Shown piece after piece: positions 57,512 to 64,000 of a stretch of DNA of 64,000 nucleotides. A program made the position numbers and the translations under genes. Origin of the DNA: Smittium culicis (lineage: Eukaryota > Kickxellomycota > Harpellomycetes > Harpellales > Legeriomycetaceae); assembly GCA_001970855.1 (NCBI GenBank), contig LSSN01001346.1:51160-115159 (forward strand), in the 5' to 3' direction. Position 1 is the first letter of the stretch, and the number at the start of each line of letters is the position of its first letter. Under the pieces are notes generated by a model that was not told where the DNA came from, did not search any database, and saw only the letters and a program-made list of their open reading frames with translations.

Positions 57512-59440
57512 ATGAGTGCACTAAAACGGTCGTCTATTGCTTTATTTACAATCTTATTTGTATTAAACACTGTGAACTCTATGTATGCCTATATTCCTCT
57601 ACTTAAAAAGAGTCATGATACTGAAATAAGGCAAATAAAGCTTCAACCCGCATTTTACGAAAACATTCAAAAAATAGCAGAATCATCACGATTAATTTAC
57701 GATTCAAGCAATATTACGTCTATAGGCTGGACCGAAAGAAACCTCAACTTCATCAACACACTAAAACTCGAAAATAACAATATTTCATGCAATAATTGCG
57801 CTACTAATGAAAATGATGAATTACCTTCATTCGAAATACCAGGATTTGGTAAATGCGTTGGAGGCTTTTGCGAATATCAAGATAGTGGATGCTACCTTAA
57901 TATCGCTCAAAAGTATTGGTGGAAGTGTATTCCAGAAGGTATTAATGCAGGTAGTTTGAAAAATACCGCGAAAAGATTGGTGGTAGAAAAAAAAGCTGAC
58001 ACTGGATGTGCCGTCTCTTCAATAGAAGATTTTTCTGTTAACTCATACCCTTATACAAAGAAATACGATTTCGATAATCCTATTCAATTAACAACTAAAG
58101 GCTCAGATTTTGAATTGGTATTTAATATCAACACACAAGATGACACAAGTTTACTGTTTACGGATAGCAATGGTTATAATATAAAAAACTCTGTAGTTGA
58201 AATCGATCTCCTTTTTAAAGATGGAGCATATGATGTAAATGAAGGTCCAAATAAACTTGAATCAAATTATAACACTGCTGCACCAGCAGCATCAAAAGCT
58301 TTCAAAGGAGAGATTAAGATTAAATTCGTTTCTCCAAATATTAGCGTATATATAAACAATGAATTGAGTGTTTCTTATATTGTTAAAACAACTTTAATAA
58401 GGAACTTATACATAACACCATTCACAAGAAAAGCAACATTTTCTAATTTGATCCTCGCTTGTTCCAGTACTTTAACACCAACATCAACCACATCAACTAC
58501 TACTTCAACCACATCAACTACTACTTCAACCACATCAACTACTACTTCAACCACATCAACTACTACTTCAACCACATCAACTACTACTTCAACCACATCA
58601 ACTACTACTTCAACCACATCAACTACCACTTCAACCACATCAACTACCACTTCAACCACATCAACCATTCCATCAACCACATCGACTACTACTTCAACCA
58701 CATCGACTACTCCATCAACCACATCAACTACTACTTCAACCACATCGACTACTCCATCAACCACATCAACTACTACTTCAACCACATCGACTACTCCATC
58801 AACCACTTCCACTACTACTTCAACCACTTCCACTACTACTTCAACCACTTCCACTACTACTTCAACCACTTCCACTACTACTTCAACTACCACTTCAACC
58901 ACTTCAACTGCCACTTCAACCACTTCAACTACCACTTCAACCACTTCAACTACCACTTCTATCGTATGCGAAAAAACGTCATCTTTGATAAACTTTTCAG
59001 TTAAATCTTCACCCTACATTAAAATGTACGATTTGTCGAATCCAATTTTAGTTCCATGTACTACACCCGATTTCCAATTAGATTTTGATGTAGATTCTGA
59101 ATCTGATATGTATGTTGCCATCACTGATATGATTGGATTTACTAGTAAATCTGGATACTCTGAAAGTTCCTTCGGTTTTGAATCAGATAATTACAGTATT
59201 TCAAGGATTCAGAGATCGTTCAATAGTAAAGTATCTACGACGATTACTCAACCTGGTTACTCTGGGCATTTAACGATTAAATATATTAACGGGGTACTAT
59301 CCTTATGGAATAATAACGAATTTGAAGTCAGTTATAAGATAAAAAATCTAGTCCTGAAGAAAGTATTTATTTCTGCATACACTGGAACGGCTAAAATTTC
59401 AAATGGCTATTTCACTTGTTCGAAATTTATTAATTGCTAA
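57512..59440 (+). CDS. Secreted mucin-like protein with two homologous Cys-bounded domains
   Basis: A single exon of 642 aa. Residues 1-23 are a signal peptide (KRSS, then ALFTILFVLNTV). A Cys-rich segment (C93, C96, C115, C120, C127, C139) follows. Domain A (C166-C317, 152 aa) and domain B (C486-C636, 151 aa) are clearly related: EDFSVNSYPYTKKYDFDNPI in A matches INFSVKSSPYIKMYDLSNPI in B, both have a later strand pair (ISVYINNELSVSY against LSLWNNNEFEVSY), and both begin and end with Cys, suggesting a closing disulfide. Between them, residues about 323-485 are a Thr/Ser linker of 7-residue repeats, a likely heavily O-glycosylated stalk. No GPI signal or transmembrane anchor is seen at the C-terminus. 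I do not recognise the domain; alternating hydrophobic and polar residues suggest a beta-sandwich. A role as wall or surface adhesin or lectin is inference. Confidence 0.85.
   Translation: MSALKRSSIALFTILFVLNTVNSMYAYIPLLKKSHDTEIRQIKLQPAFYENIQKIAESSRLIYDSSNITSIGWTERNLNFINTLKLENNNISCNNCATNENDELPSFEIPGFGKCVGGFCEYQDSGCYLNIAQKYWWKCIPEGINAGSLKNTAKRLVVEKKADTGCAVSSIEDFSVNSYPYTKKYDFDNPIQLTTKGSDFELVFNINTQDDTSLLFTDSNGYNIKNSVVEIDLLFKDGAYDVNEGPNKLESNYNTAAPAASKAFKGEIKIKFVSPNISVYINNELSVSYIVKTTLIRNLYITPFTRKATFSNLILACSSTLTPTSTTSTTTSTTSTTTSTTSTTTSTTSTTTSTTSTTTSTTSTTTSTTSTTTSTTSTTTSTTSTIPSTTSTTTSTTSTTPSTTSTTTSTTSTTPSTTSTTTSTTSTTPSTTSTTTSTTSTTTSTTSTTTSTTSTTTSTTTSTTSTATSTTSTTTSTTSTTTSIVCEKTSSLINFSVKSSPYIKMYDLSNPILVPCTTPDFQLDFDVDSESDMYVAITDMIGFTSKSGYSESSFGFESDNYSISRIQRSFNSKVSTTITQPGYSGHLTIKYINGVLSLWNNNEFEVSYKIKNLVLKKVFISAYTGTAKISNGYFTCSKFINC
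58478..58966 (+). repeat. Coding minisatellite, 21-bp unit, about 23 copies
   Basis: In-frame repeats of a 21-bp unit (ACATCAACTACTACTTCAACC and variants) code for TSTTTST. Variant units with CCA (Pro) alternate in the middle, and units with ACTTCC or ACTTCA lie toward the 3' end. Identical neighbours suggest expansion by unequal exchange or slippage. Open frames in other phases and on the other strand here are by-products of the repeat. Confidence 0.95.
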
Positions 59441-59703
59441 AAAAATATGTCACTTATTATACTATTTTAAGCATATTTAATATTAATGAGCTAAATTTAA
59501 TGAAAATATATAAAATTAATAAAACTTATTTGAAGTTTGTAGTGAAAGTATAAGAAACAAATATTAATATCATTTTTCATAAATTATAGCTAGTTTGCTT
59601 TCATATTTATAATTACGTTTATTCCGAGAAATATGAATCAGGATATATCTACTACAGCGATTTTTTTCCAAAGGGGCGAATAGTAACATTAGAAAGCTGT
59701 CAT
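59441..59703. other. Downstream region of the mucin-like gene
   Basis: AT-rich; presumably the 3' UTR. Nothing else is seen. Confidence 0.45.
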
Positions 59704-59905
59704 TTAACTCTTTCACGGGCGGTGCACTGTTTTTGATCTAAAAAATCTAGGAAATTAACTTGTAAATTATAATTTAATCCCAAGGATCATATAAATAATT
59801 GTATATGATAATATATGGGAGAGTATTTATGGAGGAGTCAATTTATAGTGTAAAGTGTTACAGTGAATAAAATCACATAAGCGACTAATTGCATCTCTCT
59901 CTCTC
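59704..59905. mobile_element. TTAA-type MITE, copy D (right end degraded)
   Basis: Left end TTAACTCTTTCACGGGCGGT with the internal box CTGTTTTTGATCTAAAAAAT, as in copies C and F. At the expected distance (about 198 bp) there is only CAGGAAAGTTTTTC, a weak match to a right end. Confidence 0.5.
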
Positions 59906-60309
59906 AGGAAAGTTTTTCTTGTGCGAGCCAATAGGAATAGATAATCTATAAAGATTTATTTCTTATCTACTATTCACTTTTTTTTTACACCCTTACCAAA
60001 TAAAATTGACTATAACCATCGAACGCGTAGTCTATCGACCATAACTTATTAATACAACTTTGTTGACCTTGCCAAGAACTACATCTTGGTACAAGTTTGG
60101 TCTCTTTAGACAAAGTTTAACCATTTCAATTAAATTGTAAGTGCCCAAGTTTGGTGCACGGTTTTAATTAGCCAAATCGAGAAAAAAAAAGTACGCAAAT
60201 CGCCGAATTTAACGAATTTGATTATTTCGACTAATTTGCGACACAAAAAAAAGCCTACACAAAAAAACTAAAAAAAAAACAAAAGCACAAAAAAAAAAAA
60301 CTTTACCTA

Positions 60310-61979
60310 CCACTTTGGCCAACGAAAAGACTGTTAAACGTGCTAGAAACACGTTTAGCGATGTCCTGAAGATAAATCTCATCCATCGAATCTCTAAGCC
60401 CACCAATATAAAAAAAGATCAAATCTATTTTCAGATACGATCAAAAAATTGATATGAGCCAGTATAGAGATGCTTCAGTCAAACATCTATTATATGGCGG
60501 AAAGCAAACCAGCCTAAAACGACTATGTCAAAAAGGCTCAGATCGTAAAATAGGAATTCCCTGCACACAGTTTCAAGGAGACCACGAGAACGCGCTCTAT
60601 GAACTAGCCACGATCTAGATGGCTACACCTAAATTAGAAAGAATGGCCATCGAGCTAGAATTACTTATCTTATATTTAGCAAAAAAGAATATGCAAAAAA
60701 TGTTATGCAAAAAACTTTCTCGCACAATCTCAAGGAAATTGAGATGTATCAGACTGAAAAATTAGAGGAGGAAATCAGAGTCGTCAACATCCCAAATCTC
60801 GGAGATGTTGATATACTCACCCTATTTGACCTAATAAAACAGACCCTTGAGCCGATATCAGAAATAATTGATATCAGCGCTCTATGCAGAAAAGGACTCA
60901 CATAACTCCTCCCATATGGAGATAAGATTTTATTAAAAAAAAGAATGCTGATTAGATTATTCCAAGCTTCCTTGGCTATGAGCAAAGAAGAATCAATATC
61001 TTCTGTAGAGGATGCAAGGAAGCTTGCAGCTTTTGCAAGAAAGAAGCACATTAGAAGTCCAAATGTGAATTTTTAAAAAATAAAAGCACAAAAAGTAATA
61101 AAAATCTTTAAATTTCTAAAATATATCAAACTGATGATCAATCTAAAGGTGCATCTGATGCTGATGTCGAGCCTAATGGTCAAGCAGGGGTCGATCAACC
61201 CTCAATTGGTGACCAGAAACCACCAAATTTTCTAGTTTCAGAACAACAAAGAGCAACTGTTGGAATGAAACGACCTTCTTCCAGTTCAATAGCTATTTTA
61301 GAGGCAAGAAAAACCGAAAATGAAAAGGCTCTAATTAGTGAGCAGATTCAAAAAAATTCATATGGCCAAAATTCTGCGCCCAAAGAACATGGAAAAAATA
61401 CTTTCAAAAAAAACGGCAACTATGATGCCAATAACAGTATCAAAAAAAAAAAAATCAAGAAGAATTATTATACCTAGCACTCCAGTATCAGAAGACTCAT
61501 TAGCTACAGCATGCCAACAGAGTTGGAAATTATGGCCGAAAAAGCCAGAAATAATCAAATAACTGAGGCGCAGTACATATAATATGAAAAAAATATTTTG
61601 CCGAAAATTTCAGCGAATCAGCCGCTGAAATTAATTATTCACCCGATCCCCCGGACCACACCAATCAGGACATGGATTTCGAATAATTAGCTATAAACCA
61701 AAATTAAATATGCTTAAAAACACCAAAAAAAATAAAAAAGTAAAAGCAAAAAAAAAACAAGATAAATCCTTGGTCCTCAACGTCCAAGAACTCAAAAAAG
61801 ATACCGTAAAAAAGTATATTGTGCTAAATTCTGCACTCACTGAACGCTCTTTTACTGTTAAAAAAATTAAACAACGCAACAGCCAATGGAGACACGAAAT
61901 TCACTCCACAACTGGCTATAAAATTAATCTGTCGAATCTCGAAATAAAAAAAATAAAAAAGCTCGATCTTACAATTTAA
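60310..61979 (+). pseudogene. ORF1 region of the LINE, broken
   Basis: A chain of short frames: about 60310-60420, 60705-60905 (with VVNIPNLGDVDILTLFDLIK), about 60930-61076 (with SSVEDARKLAAFARKKH), about 61138-61477 (with GMKRPSSSSIAILEARK) and 61710-61979 (very Lys-rich, with YIVLNSALTERSF). Together they suggest a basic nucleic-acid-binding ORF1 product, but no zinc knuckle or RRM is recognised. Stops and shifts occur between the parts. Confidence 0.5.
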
Positions 61980-62065
61980 TTGGGCACAAATCGAACAATA
62001 AAAATTCATTAAATAATTAAAATAGTTTACATCTAAAAACCGCCAAATCCCAAAATTTCAACACT

Positions 62066-62745
62066 ATGATTGCCGGAAGTACTGATACTTTTACGGTGAT
62101 GACTTTTAATGTCCGTAGCATTAAAGGGATAAGCGAGGAGCTAATACATTACATCAATAGTGTAAAACCAGACGTATTAGCTTTACAAGAAAAATTTCTA
62201 ACTAAAAGCACATATCGATTCAGGCTACCTGGGTATACCTGCACCTAATCAAAAGCCAGTTTAATAAAAGCCGGTACAGGATTACTGCTGGCTGTCAGAA
62301 ATAAATCTAGACTTCAAATCAGCGAATTCCAATCCTCTCAAACATGGTTATCAGGTATAATCTATGGGGAAAAAATCAATGGGGATCAATTTGAAGCAGT
62401 TGTGACAAATGTCCACATACCTAGCACCGGAACTAGACGCTTAAAAGCGTCAAACGAAATTTTCAGCCTAATCAACAAGGCAAAATTCAAATTCAAAAAA
62501 AACATTATTCTCGGCGACTTTAACATGGATATTAATGGCGCCAACAAATTTGCCCAGAAGCTTGGTGCAAGCTGTAGTAGAGCTAAAGTCACCAATTCCA
62601 CAGGCTCAAGGTGGAATAAAAATAAAATAGGTCGTATGATAGACCATATTTTTTACGCCGGCTTCACTAGCCGAGAAAACTGGTGCACAGCAAGCAAAAA
62701 AAATTGACATGTCCGACCATATGCCGATAATGGCGCAGTGGAGCA
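62066..62745 (+). pseudogene. AP-endonuclease domain of the LINE, broken
   Basis: From the ATG at 62066: FTVMTFNVRSIKG, then DVLALQEKFL with the catalytic Glu; one in-frame TAA at 62246-62248; then TNVHIPSTGTRR, IILGDFNMD with the catalytic Asp and Asn, and MIDHIFYAG. A frameshift in an A-run at about 62696-62703 moves the last motif, SDHMPI, into the next frame at 62709. The signature motifs of the exonuclease-endonuclease-phosphatase fold are all present, so damage is limited to one nonsense codon and one shift in this part. Confidence 0.85.
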
Positions 62746-64000
62746 TTGACGCATTAAAAGACACTGTAAAAAAAACAAAAATAGACGCGAAAAAAGTCAA
62801 ATTAATTGGAAGCCAATTAATTTGCAGCAATAGATTTGATGCACTATACAGTGAAAATTCGACACTAGAAAATCTCTGCGAAGACACAATAGCCACGATA
62901 TGGTCGGAATCACTAGCTATGAATGCTGTGACTGCACCAACCGACCTCTGTGTAGAGCCATTGAGCAAACGGGCGATCACCTGCATCAAAAACAGGCGAA
63001 ATGGTTTTAAAAAATTTAGGCTTGGCAAAATCGATAAACCAGATTGCGTAATTGCTAAAAATAAAGCAATTGAGGCAATTAAACGCGATCGAAAAATTAA
63101 ATACACTAAGAAAATGAAATTAATTTCGGATCAATTAATTTCGAACGATTCCATAAAGCTTTGGAAATATATCAAATCTTACACTGGAAATATGCTCCAA
63201 AACATCGCCGATGGCCCAGTGTATCATAAAAATAAAATTTTAATAACTTAAAAGCAAAATATAATTTAAATTTGGACTAATCACTTTGGAGAAATAGCCA
63301 AAAACACTACTGGGAACAGCCGATCTACCGATAAGTGGGAAGATCTTATCATTAGTGACTGTGACTATTACCCAGAGTGTGATATCAGTATATTATGGTC
63401 TGAAATCACTGGTGCAGTTGCAGATATACCAAATAACAAAGCTCCGGGAGCTGATGGTGTGCCATCTGAGGTATGGAAACTGGTGATGGCCGAGCAATCA
63501 CCAACATCAAGCCTAGCTAAATTAATACACAAAATCATCAATTTAATGAATGACACAGGGGATATACCCCAGTGACTAGAAACTTCAGTGGTGGTCCCGG
63601 TACCTAAAAAAGGTGACCTGAAGGACCCCGATAACTACCGAGGGATATCACTGATCCCAACACTGGCGAAACTGGTGGCCAAAATTGTGGCCACCAAACT
63701 CAACAAAATCGATGCGAAATGCCATATATTGGTAAAAGAACAAGATGGATTTCGGAGTTTCGAGGAGTGTGTGGGCCAAGCGACCGCTCTATACGAAATA
63801 GTACGTGGACGGAAAATTCATAACAAGAAAACATGGCTGTGCTATATCGACTATAGCAAGGCCTACAACCGGGTCCCCCATATGGCCTTACTGCATAAAC
63901 TGCGATCAGTGGGCATTGGGGGCAAAATACTCAATATGATCAAGGGCATGTATGATGCCCCGAAAATTGCAGTTAGAGTTGGAAATGAAATTTCCAACCC
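62709..64000 (+). pseudogene. Reverse transcriptase domain of the LINE, broken and cut off at the edge
   Basis: After a basic linker (62709-63251) with two stops near 63249-63275, RT motifs follow in the same frame: NKAPGADGVPSEVW, then an in-frame TGA at about 63574-63576 where a Trp codon is usual, VPKKGDLKDPDNYRGISL, KEQDGFRS and CYIDYSKAYNRVPH, which carries the first catalytic Asp. The second catalytic motif (the usual YADD or FADD box) would lie beyond the window. Confidence 0.88.

Larger units (their letters stand above)
60000..64000 (+). mobile_element. LINE-type (non-LTR) retrotransposon, decayed, cut by the window edge
   Basis: In order: a 5' region, a broken ORF1, an apurinic-type endonuclease and the N-terminal half of a reverse transcriptase that continues past 64000. 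Stops and frameshifts break all frames, so it is an inactive copy. The 5' end is not exact; the less AT-rich DNA begins at about 60000. The endonuclease-RT order shows an APE-type LINE; which fungal clade (Tad, L1-like or other) cannot be decided from this part. Confidence 0.87.

Noticed and set aside
58375..59004. Long open frames on the minus strand (Val/Glu-rich) and in another plus frame (His/Asn/Tyr-rich) over the repeat
   Set aside because: They follow from a 21-bp unit free of stops in other frames. The frame with signal peptide and flanking domains is the real one.

Overview
The window reads as nuclear DNA of a fungus. Evidence: short GT..AG introns (mostly about 60-220 nt), a Chs4/Skt5-type chitin synthase activator with a C-terminal CaaX box, an Ett1/Nro1-like protein, a fungal-length profilin (126 aa), and Ty3, DIRS and LINE retroelements together. 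Base composition is very AT-rich outside genes. An early-diverging lineage (for example Kickxellomycotina gut fungi) would fit, but this is inference and cannot be fixed without database comparison.

Layout. (1) 0-13.9 kb: AT-rich and gene-poor, but it holds an unrecognised two-exon coding piece (about 1.26-1.96 kb, +) and a three-exon R-SNARE/synaptobrevin gene (2.19-2.73 kb, -), plus an (AAAAT)n tract and decayed repeats. (2) 14-35.5 kb: a housekeeping block: Chs4-like SEL1 protein (+), mitochondrial uS15 (+, 3 exons), TRAPPC13 (+), phosphomannose isomerase (-, 3 exons), an intact Ty3/Gypsy retrotransposon with identical 396-bp LTRs (-), Got1 (+, 4 exons), an Ett1/Nro1-like gene (+, 4 exons) and profilin (-, with an intron placed right before its stop codon). 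(3) 36-47 kb: AT-rich, with decayed retroelement pieces and few other signals. (4) 47.24-51.49 kb: a decayed DIRS-type tyrosine-recombinase retrotransposon with inverted terminal repeats and an internal complementary region. (5) 51.5-57.4 kb: AT-rich with decayed repeats. (6) 57.5-59.4 kb: a secreted mucin-like protein with two homologous Cys-bounded domains either side of a Thr/Ser minisatellite linker. (7) 60-64 kb: a decayed LINE (ORF1, AP endonuclease, RT) running off the right edge.

Dispersed through the AT-rich parts is a family of about 195-198-bp elements with TTAA-like flanks and CCCTTTC... terminal inverted repeats, resembling piggyBac-type MITEs. A second dispersed repeat is shared by 3.78 kb and 54.92 kb.

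Functionally, several host genes belong to secretion and cell-surface growth: R-SNARE, Got1 and TRAPPC13 (vesicle traffic), phosphomannose isomerase (mannose donor for glycosylation), Chs4-like protein (chitin), profilin (actin) and a predicted surface mucin. No operon-like logic is implied; this is ordinary eukaryotic gene order.
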